A DNA stretch of 64,000 bases from CAZSHG01 sp964606695 [NCBI: uncultured bacterium]. Its GTDB lineage: Bacteria > UBP14 > UBA6098. A model generated the notes under the pieces. That model was not told where the DNA came from. It saw nothing but the letters and a program-made list of their open reading frames with translations, and made no database searches. The stretch spans positions 62,001 to 126,000 of the forward strand of contig CAZSHG010000001.1 in the NCBI GenBank assembly GCA_964606695.1, written 5' to 3'. Positions 7,545 to 15,236 of this stretch are shown here, in pieces. Both the position numbers and the translations under genes were made by a program. Positions within the stretch are counted from its first letter, which is position 1, and each line of letters opens with the position of its first letter.

Positions 7545-8491
7545 TGTTCGGTTACGCCGGGGAAGGCTTTTTTCTGGGGCTATCTCTCGGCGTAACATGT
7601 CTTGGAACCTGCCTGCCGGTTCTGCTACCCTACCTTTTTGTCGAGAAGAGAAAATTTCGTAAGAACATAACCGGGGTATTATGGTTTCTGGCGGGGAGGT
7701 TAATCGGTTATATATCTTTCGGTGTAATCGCCGGGGCTTTAGGCGGTCAGGTTCCGGAATCATACCGTGAACCGATAACCGGCGCGGCCTATATTGTCCT
7801 CGCTACGCTGATGGTATATACGGCCTTCCGCAGACGCAATCTGGAACCCAATTGCCCGGTTAAAAAACACAAGAAACTTTTAACCCATCCGATTATTTTC
7901 GGTCTTATTCTCGGTTTTAATCCCTGCCCTGCGTTTCTGATTGCCGCCGGGCGAGCATTCGAGAGCGGCGGTGCGCTATCCGGGGCGATATTCTTTACCG
8001 GTTTTTTTGGAGGAACATCGGTGTTCTTCCTTCCATTCAGTATCTTTGGCGAACTGGGAAGGATGAAGTTCTTCCGAATCATGGCGAAAATCCTGGCGGT
8101 TGCAGTTGCTATTTGGTTCATATGGATAGGTGGAAATTCAATAGCCCATTCGATTAAATCCGCTAACCGTCCCGAATACAGCGTCGTCGATCCATTACAG
8201 CTGGACACGATTTACGTTTCCGGCGATTCCAGCGCTACGGCTTATTTTAATTCTCTGGTTGACAAAAGTATCGATGCGGAATTATTATATATAGTTATTG
8301 ATTCGATTCCGGACGGTGCATTCGTAGTTAATTTTGGCGAAATGCCCGACACGTCGTCATTGTTGGCCAGGGATATCGGAATCGTTCATTCGGCGCCGGA
8401 TTCCAACTCGGTGAAATCGAGTGCGGAAATCATTAAAACCTATGGTTTCAAGAGTGAACCCGGCAAGGGTTTCTACTTCGGACCGAAATGA
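7544..8491 (+). CDS. CcdA/DsbD-like or UreH/SafE-type membrane protein with extra C-terminal domain
   Basis: A 315-residue membrane protein. Residues 1-205 hold about six hydrophobic helices with paired cysteine motifs typical of the LysE/DsbD transmembrane superfamily: CLGTCLPVLLPY (Cys19, Cys23) in the first helix and GFNPCPAF (Cys128) in the fourth. Such proteins pass electrons across the membrane or export small molecules. The last roughly 100 residues (from about 215) are a soluble, probably periplasmic domain that I do not recognise; it ends KGFYFGPK. It shares one base with the upstream exported ferredoxin gene and is 6 nt ahead of the deacetylase. A role in thiol or Fe-S electron transfer to the periplasm is inferred from this pairing. 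Confidence 0.65.
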   Translation: MFGYAGEGFFLGLSLGVTCLGTCLPVLLPYLFVEKRKFRKNITGVLWFLAGRLIGYISFGVIAGALGGQVPESYREPITGAAYIVLATLMVYTAFRRRNLEPNCPVKKHKKLLTHPIIFGLILGFNPCPAFLIAAGRAFESGGALSGAIFFTGFFGGTSVFFLPFSIFGELGRMKFFRIMAKILAVAVAIWFIWIGGNSIAHSIKSANRPEYSVVDPLQLDTIYVSGDSSATAYFNSLVDKSIDAELLYIVIDSIPDGAFVVNFGEMPDTSSLLARDIGIVHSAPDSNSVKSSAEIIKTYGFKSEPGKGFYFGPK

Positions 8492-8497
8492 GTTAAA

Positions 8498-9769
8498 ATG
8501 CCTGATACTCTACATCGAAAACGTCGCAAAACGCGAAAAACATCGCGCCCTATCGGTATCGGTCTAACTATTTTTTTCGCATTAGTAATTTTCATTGCTA
8601 TAGCCTATATACTTATCAGAGGTTTGCCCGGAGACAACTCCTCCATACCGGAAACCCCGCCTCCACCGCTTCCAACCGCCGACAGCGAAAGCACATCTTC
8701 AGTAGAATATCAGGATTACAGCGAGACATCGAACCAGATCGAATCTCGCCCGACGGCAACGGAGGCTTCGCTGGATTCCGCTCTATATAGGGCATTAGCA
8801 AGATTAGGAGCACCTAAAAATAAGCTTCGAGTTCGAAAGGGCGAGGAACAGGAAGGTATCGGCGGAAATGTTTTCATAATCACTGCCAATATCAGCAAGG
8901 CATTTCCGATGGCAATGGCGAATCACAATGTTCAGGAAGCCTGGCGTGGTGCGGGAGGCGATATAATCGACGCCGTCGAAACCCGTTATGGCCGCGAAGT
9001 CGAGATTTCCGTGGGAATCGGCGGAATTGTCATGAGAAGAATCACTCTTCGACGCGAAATCTCCGACAAGCCTCTAACCGGCACGGTCGCGCTTATTATC
9101 GACGATTTTGGCGACATCGAATTCGAGCAGGTTGAAGGTTTCCTCGACCTGCCAATCGAATACACAGCCGCGGTAATTCCCTTCGAGAAATACACGACCG
9201 AGTCCGCGTCAGCCCTTGCGGAAGAGGGCATCGAAATTATCGTCCATATGCCTATGGAACCTGAAAACACACAGAAATTCGACCCCGGTCCAAAGGCCAT
9301 TTATGTGAAACTGCCGGAAGATGAGATCAACAAGCGAATTCGCCAGGCTATCGAACAGATACCCACCGCGGTCGGCATGAACAACCACATGGGTAGCAAG
9401 GCCACAGCCGACAAACCCACAATGAAAACCGTCGCCGATGCGCTCAAGGATTCCGGGCTGTTTTTCATCGACAGCAGGACTTCCCGATACACCTGCGCGA
9501 TGAAAGTCATGGGCGAATACAGCATTCCGACGACGTGCCAGAACGGCAATATCGATCTCGTTGATGACACTTCCGCTATTGCGCAGAGGTTTATCGAGCT
9601 GGCGTTATCCAGCAGGGAAACCGAGGATGGCGTCATGATTGTCGGGCACGCTCGCCCGAAAACCCTTGCCGCAATCGAACGAGTCCTGCCCGACCTGGAA
9701 AAATGGGGAATCGAGTTCATCCCGGCAAGCGAACTGGTAGCGAGACGCCAGAAGAAATCCGATGGCTAA
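8498..9769 (+). CDS. divergent polysaccharide deacetylase (YibQ-like)
   Basis: A 423-residue protein with one N-terminal membrane anchor (residues 19-41), a Pro/Ser/Thr linker, an unassigned alpha/beta domain (90-190) and a divergent polysaccharide deacetylase domain (195-420). Family landmarks are IDDFGD (201-206), HMPMEPE (250-256) and NNHMGS (295-300), followed by FIDSRTS and VGHARPKTL near the C-terminus. Homologues such as YibQ are periplasmic and often lie near murein hydrolase regulators such as EnvC. The ftsEX genes lie 0.8 kb downstream on the other strand, consistent with a cell-wall role. It overlaps the next gene by 8 bp. Confidence 0.85.
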   Translation: MPDTLHRKRRKTRKTSRPIGIGLTIFFALVIFIAIAYILIRGLPGDNSSIPETPPPPLPTADSESTSSVEYQDYSETSNQIESRPTATEASLDSALYRALARLGAPKNKLRVRKGEEQEGIGGNVFIITANISKAFPMAMANHNVQEAWRGAGGDIIDAVETRYGREVEISVGIGGIVMRRITLRREISDKPLTGTVALIIDDFGDIEFEQVEGFLDLPIEYTAAVIPFEKYTTESASALAEEGIEIIVHMPMEPENTQKFDPGPKAIYVKLPEDEINKRIRQAIEQIPTAVGMNNHMGSKATADKPTMKTVADALKDSGLFFIDSRTSRYTCAMKVMGEYSIPTTCQNGNIDLVDDTSAIAQRFIELALSSRETEDGVMIVGHARPKTLAAIERVLPDLEKWGIEFIPASELVARRQKKSDG

Positions 9770-10298
9770 AGTATCGAAAATATCGCGCATAATCACGGTC
9801 GATAATATCCGACTGCATCTTGAATCACCTGAGGCGTGGCGGGAAATTATTGAACACACCCCTCCCGACGAGGAACCCGAACTACCTTCGACACAGGAGA
9901 TGCGCGAGCAGATAATCGCGGAGTTGGTGGAATTGCTGTTACCCTCGGAGGCTGTCCAGCATCAGGGGCGTCTTTGCCAGGATTTAATTTTCCGCGAACG
10001 ACGCGCGCCGACGGCTTTAGGACACGGCATCGCGGTGCCGCACGTCCGCACCGACCATGTCCGCGATATAGCGATAGGTTTCGGGCGCACGGATTATCCG
10101 GTCGATTGGGATTCGCCGGACGGTAAGCCGGTTGACCTCTTTTTCATCATGGTCGCGCCCACCTACGACGACACGATTTACAACCGCCTCTGGCCGAAAA
10201 TGGCCTCCATCCTTCAATTCGAACAAACCCGCGAACAGTTGCGTTCCGCGGAAGAGCCGGGCGAGATTATCGCGATAATCAAATATTCCGAAATGTGA
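9762..10298 (+). CDS. PTS EIIA type-2 domain protein (orphan)
   Basis: A 178-residue protein with a type-2 (fructose/mannitol/nitrogen) EIIA domain from about residue 45 onward. The phosphoryl-accepting histidine is His94 in GHGIAVPHVRTD. Residues 1-44 are an N-terminal extension. No EIIB, EIIC, HPr or EI gene is within the window, so it is more likely a regulatory phosphocarrier of the PtsN class than a transporter part. fruK occurs only 45 kb away. It overlaps the deacetylase gene by 8 bp and so should be co-transcribed with it. Confidence 0.8.
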   Translation: MAKVSKISRIITVDNIRLHLESPEAWREIIEHTPPDEEPELPSTQEMREQIIAELVELLLPSEAVQHQGRLCQDLIFRERRAPTALGHGIAVPHVRTDHVRDIAIGFGRTDYPVDWDSPDGKPVDLFFIMVAPTYDDTIYNRLWPKMASILQFEQTREQLRSAEEPGEIIAIIKYSEM

Positions 10299-10343
10299 TC
10301 CGATTCAGGATTTATGATTTATAATTGGTGACTGTCAGCATTT

Positions 10344-10377
10344 CCCTGCAAACCCGGCGGGACGCCGGGGCTATTAG
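10344..10377 (+). repeat. REP-like GC palindrome, copy 1
   Basis: A 34-bp unit beginning CCCTGCAAACCCGGCGGG and ending GYTATTAG. It folds into a hairpin CCCGGCG/CGCCGGG around a GGA-type loop. An almost identical copy lies at 10470-10503 (one base different), an inverted relative at 21978-21994, and looser relatives at 10404-10421 and 33791-33809. It lies in the 280-bp gap between the PTS gene and ftsX, where I see no gene. Confidence 0.75.
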
Positions 10378-10403
10378 CTTTTGAGTAAGTTTCACCTAAA
10401 AGA

Positions 10404-10421
10404 CCGACCGTCCCCGGTCGG
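10404..10421. repeat. GC hairpin CCGACCG/CGGTCGG
   Basis: CCGACCG (10404-10410) and CGGTCGG (10415-10421) form a seven-pair stem with a four-base loop between the two REP-like copies. On the minus strand it is followed by TCTTTTAG, so it could also slow transcription in that direction. Confidence 0.5.
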
Positions 10422-10469
10422 GTTTCGGAGAATATTGTCATTTGATGATCGATGACCTTTGGCGATTTC

Positions 10470-10503
10470 CCCTGCAAACCCGGCGGGACGCCGGGGTTAT
10501 TAG
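10470..10503 (+). repeat. REP-like GC palindrome, copy 2
   Basis: Repeats the 34-bp unit of copy 1 with a single C-to-T change before TATTAG. It is located downstream of both convergent genes (PTS EIIA on plus, ftsX on minus), the usual place for REP elements and bidirectional terminators. Confidence 0.75.
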
Positions 10504-10578
10504 GTTGAAACGCGAACCATTATTTAATCTATTTTTGTTGTTATTATCGCCGACGAGGATTTCCTTTCGGGAAAAATG

Positions 10579-11436
10579 CTAATACCTGAGGTATTTGCGG
10601 AGAGCTATTACGCTACCGACTCCGCCGAATGCTCCCCCGATAATAACTATTGCGATGTGAATCAAGATTGGCAGGGAAATCAGGCCGGGTATTACGTATG
10701 CGGACACTTCCGTCAGTCCCCATGTGATGAGCCATGCGAGACCGCCGGAAAACGAACCGTGCAGGACGCCCTCGAAGATGAAGGGCAGGCGGATGAAACC
10801 GTTGGACGCGCCTACCAGTTGCATTATCGATATGCTGTCCGCGCGCTGTGCGATTGCGAGACGAACGGTGTTCGTGATTATCACGGTGGCGGAGAAAAGG
10901 AGTATGACTCCCCATCCGATAGTTAATATAAGGAAGATGCCGCTTAGTTTCGCCAGCCGATATGCGATTTTATTTGGGGCGGAGAGTTCGACTACCAGGT
11001 CGTTTTCTCGGTATTTATCCGCGAGTTCGGTTACGGCCTCACCCATCGACAGCGCCTGCGAAAGCCTTACTCTTATCGACGGCGGGAAGGGGTTCGAGGG
11101 CAGACCGCGCAGGAGTTCGTCGCCATATTCGTCTATGAATTCGATGCGTGCGCGTTCGGCTGTAACGAATTCCACGGACTCGACGCCCTTTTCGCCCTCC
11201 AATTTCGATATGAGATCCGACGCGTGGGCTTTGGTTGCGGAATTCTGCAGGTAAAATTCCAGATGGACCTTGCGTTTGAGCGTGCCGAGGGCGCTTCGGA
11301 GGTTCAATGTAACTATTGCGAAAGCTCCCAGAATTACCAGCGCGATGGTTATCGTGGTAATCGACAGAAACGTGACGAAACTCCGCCGCCAGAACGACGA
11401 AATAGCCTGGCCTATCGCGTAGAAGAAGGCTCTCAT
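10579..11436 (-). CDS. ftsX: cell-division ABC transporter permease FtsX
   Basis: A 285-residue membrane protein with the FtsX layout: a short cytoplasmic N-terminus, helix 1 (about 20-45), a periplasmic domain (46-165) with PSNPFPPSI, then three further helices in a permease domain. FtsEX transmits cytoplasmic ATP hydrolysis to periplasmic murein hydrolases at the septum. Its start overlaps the ftsE stop by 4 bp (ATGA), so the two are translationally coupled. No envC-like gene is adjacent; the polysaccharide deacetylase on the opposite strand is the only nearby wall enzyme. Confidence 0.93.
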   Translation of the reverse strand: MRAFFYAIGQAISSFWRRSFVTFLSITTITIALVILGAFAIVTLNLRSALGTLKRKVHLEFYLQNSATKAHASDLISKLEGEKGVESVEFVTAERARIEFIDEYGDELLRGLPSNPFPPSIRVRLSQALSMGEAVTELADKYRENDLVVELSAPNKIAYRLAKLSGIFLILTIGWGVILLFSATVIITNTVRLAIAQRADSISIMQLVGASNGFIRLPFIFEGVLHGSFSGGLAWLITWGLTEVSAYVIPGLISLPILIHIAIVIIGGAFGGVGSVIALRKYLRY

Positions 11437-12116
11437 GCCATCGCCCCCGCCGGTCTGTCCCCGATTAGGACGCCGTTTTCCAGTTCCAGAACGCGTTTGG
11501 GAACGGTGTCTATTAGCGCGGTGTCGTGGGTTGCCATAAGCACTGCGGTGCCTCTGGCGTTTATTTCGAAGAATAATTCGAGAAGCTCGTCGGTGGCGCG
11601 GGGGTCGAGGTTTCCGGTCGGTTCGTCCGCGAGGAGGAGGACTGGATTGTTCGCCAACGCCCTGGCCACGGCAATTCTCTGCTTTTCGCCGCCGGAAAGT
11701 TCATGCGGATAGGATTTCGATTTATGCGTCAGGCCGACCATCGCCAGAAGTTCCAGCACGCGCTTTTTGATGTATTTGCGTGGCTGTCCGGTAACTTTCA
11801 GCGCGAAGGCGACGTTCTCCCAGGCGGTCATTTCTTTCAGCAATCGAAAATCCTGGAAGACTACCCCGATTTTTCTGCGCATTTTCGGGATTTCCTCTCG
11901 CTCGATAGAGACGGAATCGAATCCGGCCACGACAATATTCCCCTCGTCGGGTCGCTCCTCCATGAAGATCAATGAGAGAAGAGTGCTTTTCCCGGCGCCG
12001 GAAGATCCTACCAGAAATGCAAATTCGCCCTCCGTCATTTTGAAATCCACGCGGGAAAGCGCCGTCCAATTTTTGCCGAAAGATTTCGTAACGTTATTTA
12101 CTTCGAGAATCGCCAT
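11433..12116 (-). CDS. ftsE: cell-division ATP-binding protein FtsE
   Basis: A 227-residue ABC ATPase. Walker A GSSGAGKST is at residues 37-45, the signature LSGGEKQR at 140-147, and Walker B LLLADEP at 160-166, with the switch His in ATHD. It forms a complex with FtsX at the inner membrane. The operon starts at a promoter whose -10 hexamer ends 6 nt before ATG 12116, with no ribosome binding site, so the mRNA is predicted to be leaderless. Confidence 0.95.
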   Translation of the reverse strand: MAILEVNNVTKSFGKNWTALSRVDFKMTEGEFAFLVGSSGAGKSTLLSLIFMEERPDEGNIVVAGFDSVSIEREEIPKMRRKIGVVFQDFRLLKEMTAWENVAFALKVTGQPRKYIKKRVLELLAMVGLTHKSKSYPHELSGGEKQRIAVARALANNPVLLLADEPTGNLDPRATDELLELFFEINARGTAVLMATHDTALIDTVPKRVLELENGVLIGDRPAGAMA

Positions 12117-12122
12117 AAACGA

Positions 12123-12151
12123 ATATTAATACGAATGAACCTATTGGTCAA
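12123..12151 (-). promoter_or_regulatory. ftsEX promoter, leaderless type
   Basis: On the minus strand: TTGACC (12151-12146), a 17-nt spacer and TAATAT (12128-12123), then six bases (TCGTTT) and the ftsE ATG. The spacing puts transcription start on the start codon. Confidence 0.78.
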
Positions 12152-12246
12152 GCGAATCATTTGTTAATTTCAAATTAAAAAATTTGCGACCGATAGGGTT
12201 TTTTATACCGATTGGCATTATCATTGCGTTTTTTTCATAAAACTCC

Positions 12247-12287
12247 TTGACTTTTGGAAATATGTTCCTATAATTGCAAATAGGAAC
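12247..12287 (+). promoter_or_regulatory. promoter and operator of the oxygen-defence operon
   Basis: TTGACT (12247-12252), 16-nt spacer, TATAAT (12269-12274). The -10 lies inside a perfect 8-bp inverted repeat GTTCCTAT-N8-ATAGGAAC (12264-12287). A repressor bound there would block RNA polymerase. The Fur-family gene 23 bp downstream is the natural candidate, giving autoregulation of the whole run. The sequence is not the classical Fur or PerR box, which fits a distant lineage. Confidence 0.72.
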
Positions 12288-12310
12288 TATTATTATTCTC
12301 ATTTAGAAAA

Positions 12311-12715
12311 ATGAAAACCAAATACAGACGGACGAAACAACGCAAAATCATCCTGGATTTCCTCGATAAAAATCGATTCCACCCCACTGCGGATGACATA
12401 TACGATGAAGTTCGCAAGGAACTTCCGCATATCAGCCTGAGCACGGTATATCGTAATCTTGATTTTCTTCACAGAGAAGGGCTGATAAAAGTTATCGATG
12501 CGGGTGGCGGACGACGCAGGTTCGATTACAACACAGACGATCACCTCCATATACGGTGCGTGGAATGTGGCAGGGTTGAGGATATCGAACTGGATTTGAG
12601 CGACGATATTGCCGAGGAATGTTTCGGGAAAACGGATTTCGAGATACTCGGTTACGATATCGATATCTACGGCCTTTGTCCCGAATGTAAATCTCATAAA
12701 AAGGAGGAGAAATAA
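12311..12715 (+). CDS. Fur-family transcriptional regulator (PerR/Fur)
   Basis: A 134-residue metal-dependent repressor. The winged helix occupies residues 1-75 (recognition helix near SLSTVYRNLDFL, 42-53). The dimerisation domain carries HLHIRCVECG (His78, His80, Cys83, Cys86) and a second zinc pair CPEC (Cys123, Cys126). Placement ahead of peroxiredoxin, superoxide reductase, ferritin and rubrerythrin genes favours a PerR-like peroxide sensor. However, the sequence does not decide between peroxide and iron sensing. The RBS is weak. Its stop codon overlaps the start of a small winged-helix ORF. Confidence 0.9.
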   Translation: MKTKYRRTKQRKIILDFLDKNRFHPTADDIYDEVRKELPHISLSTVYRNLDFLHREGLIKVIDAGGGRRRFDYNTDDHLHIRCVECGRVEDIELDLSDDIAEECFGKTDFEILGYDIDIYGLCPECKSHKKEEK

Positions 12716-12948
12716 CACCGGAATCGAATATCGATTCTACGTCCGGCAGGATACGAAAATTCCTGGCCGAAAGCGCTGTTCCGATGCGTTCGGTAGATAT
12801 CGCGAAAGCTCTGAAGCTTGATAGTGAAGAAATTTCAACAAGGATAAAAAACCTCAAAAAAAGCCTAATCGAAAGCCCCGTTCGGTGCAAATATTCAATC
12901 ACCGAAGAGGGAAAAATCATTAATCCTATAGGAGGAAAAAATGTGTGA
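12712..12948 (+). CDS. small winged-helix protein with apparent ATA start
   Basis: An open frame of 78 codons between the Fur-family gene and the peroxiredoxin. Translation gives a winged-helix domain: helix 1 RIRKFLAES, helix 2 RSVDIAKAL, recognition helix [14 protein letters not shown], wing [12 protein letters not shown]. No ATG, GTG or TTG precedes helix 1. The first ATG (12784) would remove helix 1. An AAGGAGG ribosome site lies directly ahead of ATA 12712, overlapping the regulator's stop codon, so ATA initiation with translational coupling is the best explanation. The frame ends 8 bases into the peroxiredoxin gene. The product could be a DNA-binding partner of the Fur-like protein. An ancestral fusion or an assembly error are alternatives. 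Confidence 0.55.
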   Translation: MTPESNIDSTSGRIRKFLAESAVPMRSVDIAKALKLDSEEISTRIKNLKKSLIESPVRCKYSITEEGKIINPIGGKNV

Positions 12949-13606
12949 AGATTACGAATGCGAATGTTATTCGATGCCATTAATCGGCGACAAGATGCCG
13001 GAGTTCGAGGTTCAGACGACTCACGGCAAGATGACGATTCCCGATGTGTTCGAGGGAAAATGGTTCATTCTGTTCAGCCATCCGGGGGATTTCACCCCGG
13101 TATGCACGACGGAGTTCGTGGCCTTCCAGAAAATGAAAGACGAATTCGACGAACTGAATTGCGAGCTTCTCGGTCTATCTATAGACCAGGTCTATGCTCA
13201 CATGAAATGGATGGAATGGATCAAAGATAATCTCGATGTCGAGATTCAATTCCCGATTATTGCTGACGACGGCGCTGTCGCAGAAGAGCTGGGACTAATC
13301 CATCCAGGAAAAGGATCGAACACGGTTCGTGCGGTGTTCATCGTCGATCCAAAGGGTATAATCCGGGCAATTCTCTTCTATCCACAGGAACTCGGCAGGA
13401 ATATGGCTGAAATAGTCCGTATGCTCCGCGGATTACAAATTTCCGATAACGAAAAGGTTGCCATGCCCGCTGATTGGCCGAATAATGGTATAGTCAAAGA
13501 CCACGTGATCATGCCTCCACCAAAGAGTGAAGAAGCGCGGAAGAAACGTATGGAACAGTCGGACGTCGAATGCGAAGATTGGTGGTTCTGCCACAAAAGA
13601 TTATAA
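12941..13606 (+). CDS. peroxiredoxin (Prx6/archaeal-type AhpC-TSA)
   Basis: A 221-residue thiol peroxidase reducing hydrogen and organic peroxides. The peroxidatic Cys55 is in [11 protein letters not shown]. The long C-terminal arm with PADWPNNG and a pair of late cysteines (Cys211, Cys217) is typical of the archaeal/anaerobe Prx6-like decamers. The electron donor is unknown; rubredoxin-type donors are common in such organisms. GGAGG stands 6 nt before ATG 12941. It is the first catalytic gene of the oxygen-defence operon. Confidence 0.93.
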   Translation: MCEDYECECYSMPLIGDKMPEFEVQTTHGKMTIPDVFEGKWFILFSHPGDFTPVCTTEFVAFQKMKDEFDELNCELLGLSIDQVYAHMKWMEWIKDNLDVEIQFPIIADDGAVAEELGLIHPGKGSNTVRAVFIVDPKGIIRAILFYPQELGRNMAEIVRMLRGLQISDNEKVAMPADWPNNGIVKDHVIMPPPKSEEARKKRMEQSDVECEDWWFCHKRL

Positions 13607-13618
13607 AAGAATCGAACG

Positions 13619-13682
13619 ACTCCCCGTCGAAATCGGTGGGGAGTTAAGAAAAATAACATTAAACGGCTTTTGATAGCCGTTT
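13619..13682 (+). promoter_or_regulatory. two intercistronic hairpins before the superoxide reductase gene
   Basis: ACTCCCC (13619-13625) pairs with GGGGAGT (13638-13644), and AAACGGCT (13661-13668) pairs with AGCCGTTT (13675-13682). Neither has a U tract, so they look more like mRNA processing or stability elements than terminators. They could uncouple peroxiredoxin and superoxide reductase levels. Confidence 0.5.
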
Positions 13683-13705
13683 CAAAACGAAAAAAAGGAG
13701 AAGAA

Positions 13706-14095
13706 ATGGCTGAAAAATACGAAATCTACAAATGCGAAATTTGCGGGAATATAGTGGAAGTCCTTCACGGCGGCAAGGGGCAACTCGTGTGTTGCAACCA
13801 GCCGATGGTAAAAATGGAAGAACAAACCGAGGAAATGTTGAAAGAAAAACATGTCCCGATGGTCGAAAAGAACGGGACGGATATCACCGTTCGTGTGGGA
13901 AGTGTCCAGCACCCGATGGAGGAAAAACACTACATCGAGTGGATTCAGGTTATCACAAAAGACGGGGAACTTTCGTTGCGCAAGTTCCTCCAGCCCGGCG
14001 ACGATCCCTCGGCAATTTTCCATCTTTGCGAAAATTGTATTGACGAGGTCAAGGCGAGGGAGTATTGTAACATACATAAACTCTGGAAGGGTTAA
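13706..14095 (+). CDS. dfx: desulfoferrodoxin (superoxide reductase)
   Basis: Reduces superoxide to peroxide without releasing oxygen, a strategy of anaerobes. Residues 1-36 form a desulforedoxin domain with Cys10, Cys13, Cys29 and Cys30 binding a rubredoxin-like iron. The catalytic domain has the square-pyramidal iron ligands: His49 (EKHVP), His69 and His75 ([12 protein letters not shown]), and Cys121 and His124 (CNIH). Lys48 next to His49 is the conserved catalytic lysine. Start ATG 13706 follows AAAGGAG; the longer in-frame start at 13670 would add an unneeded 12 residues across the upstream hairpin. Confidence 0.95.
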   Translation: MAEKYEIYKCEICGNIVEVLHGGKGQLVCCNQPMVKMEEQTEEMLKEKHVPMVEKNGTDITVRVGSVQHPMEEKHYIEWIQVITKDGELSLRKFLQPGDDPSAIFHLCENCIDEVKAREYCNIHKLWKG

Positions 14096-14098
14096 CCG

Positions 14099-14614
14099 AT
14101 GATAGATAAAAAGATGGAAAAGGCGATTAACGATCAGATAAACGCCGAACTTTATTCCGCTTATCTATATCTTTCTATGGTTGCCTATTTCGAGGACGAG
14201 AATCTTCCCGGAATGGCGACCTGGATGACCGCTCAGGCGCAGGAAGAAGTCGCCCACGCTATGAAATTCTTCGATTATATCAACGAACGCGGCGGTAGGG
14301 TGATACTCGAAGCCATCGAGAAGCCTGATATCGAGTGGGGTTCGCCCTTGGCTGTTTTCGAAGCGGCATATAAACACGAACAGTATGTTACCGGCAGAAT
14401 CAACGACCTCGTCGATATTGCGGAAGAAGTTAAAGACAGAGCCACTTTCAACTTCCTTCAATGGTATGTCGAAGAACAGGTCGAAGAAGAATCATCGGCG
14501 GACGAAATAGTTCAGAAATTGAAACGAATTGGAGATAAATCCGGTATGTTATATATGCTGGATAAAGAATTGGGGGGACGAATATTTACGCCTCCCACAT
14601 CGGAAGGAGAATAG
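14099..14614 (+). CDS. ftn: ferritin
   Basis: A 171-residue bacterial non-haem ferritin storing iron as ferric mineral in a 24-mer. The four-helix bundle starts [25 protein letters not shown], with ferroxidase residues Glu in NAELYS, Glu and His in EEVAHAMKF, and later Glu residues in EEQVEEE. It lies 3 nt after the superoxide reductase stop, so iron storage is co-expressed with oxygen defence. The C-terminus (GGRIFTPP) matches known ferritins. Confidence 0.94.
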   Translation: MIDKKMEKAINDQINAELYSAYLYLSMVAYFEDENLPGMATWMTAQAQEEVAHAMKFFDYINERGGRVILEAIEKPDIEWGSPLAVFEAAYKHEQYVTGRINDLVDIAEEVKDRATFNFLQWYVEEQVEEESSADEIVQKLKRIGDKSGMLYMLDKELGGRIFTPPTSEGE

Positions 14615-14616
14615 GT

Positions 14617-15102
14617 ATGGCGATCAACTACAACGCCGACGAGATTTTCGAGATGGCGATCAAAGCGGAAAAAAACGCCGCAAAAATGTATGGCGACCTT
14701 GCCGAAAAACACAATGACCCGGAAGTTAAAGAGGAATTGAAAAAGCTCGCACAAATGGAGAGAGATCATAAAGCTATCTTCACGAAAATGCGCGAGGAAC
14801 TTCCCGAAGACCAGCGCAACGCAATCTTCGATCCATACGACGATGCCGCGAAATACCTCCAGGCAATCGCTGACGCAGAAGTTGCTGAGGGAAGCCCGGA
14901 TGTTGCGGCTAAGATGACCGGCGAAGAGTCCTTCAAGGACATAATCAAGCTCGCTATTCAGCTCGAAAAGCAGGCGATATTGTTCTACCTGGGCATCCGC
15001 GACATGGTTCCGGAAAGACTCGGTAAGGATAAGGTCGAGGGTGTTATTCGTGAAGAGCAAAGCCACGTGATTTCGCTTTCGGAAAGGCTTAAGAGCCTGT
15101 AA
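14617..15102 (+). CDS. rubrerythrin-type ferritin-like diiron protein
   Basis: A 161-residue four-helix diiron protein with two E-x-x-H type pairs: EKNAAKMY plus MERDHKAIF in the first half and EKQAILFY plus EEQSHV in the second. It lacks the C-terminal rubredoxin domain found in the second rubrerythrin at 50 kb, so it belongs to the short erythrin/rubrerythrin-like group. It probably reduces peroxide or scavenges oxygen with an external donor. It is the last gene of the operon and is followed by a strong terminator. Confidence 0.88.
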   Translation: MAINYNADEIFEMAIKAEKNAAKMYGDLAEKHNDPEVKEELKKLAQMERDHKAIFTKMREELPEDQRNAIFDPYDDAAKYLQAIADAEVAEGSPDVAAKMTGEESFKDIIKLAIQLEKQAILFYLGIRDMVPERLGKDKVEGVIREEQSHVISLSERLKSL

Positions 15103-15129
15103 ATACAATATCTTCGTCAAAAAACTCAA

Positions 15130-15156
15130 GGGGCGGTTCTCCGCCCTTTTTTTTCT
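15130..15156 (+). terminator. Rho-independent terminator of the oxygen-defence operon
   Basis: GGGCGG-TTCT-CCGCCC stem-loop followed by eight T residues, 28 bp after the rubrerythrin stop. Confidence 0.92.
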
Positions 15157-15185
15157 TTCGTATCACGAGACCGGCATATTATTGA

Positions 15186-15214
15186 TTGACAATCGTGGTT
15201 TGAAGGCCTATTAT
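15186..15214 (+). promoter_or_regulatory. mscS promoter
   Basis: TTGACA (15186-15191), 17-nt spacer, TATTAT (15209-15214). Transcription would begin near 15221, leaving a short leader that carries a GAGGAG ribosome site before ATG 15237. This is the ordinary, leadered promoter form in the window. Confidence 0.78.
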
Positions 15215-15236
15215 TATGGTTATTCGAGGAGTATCG

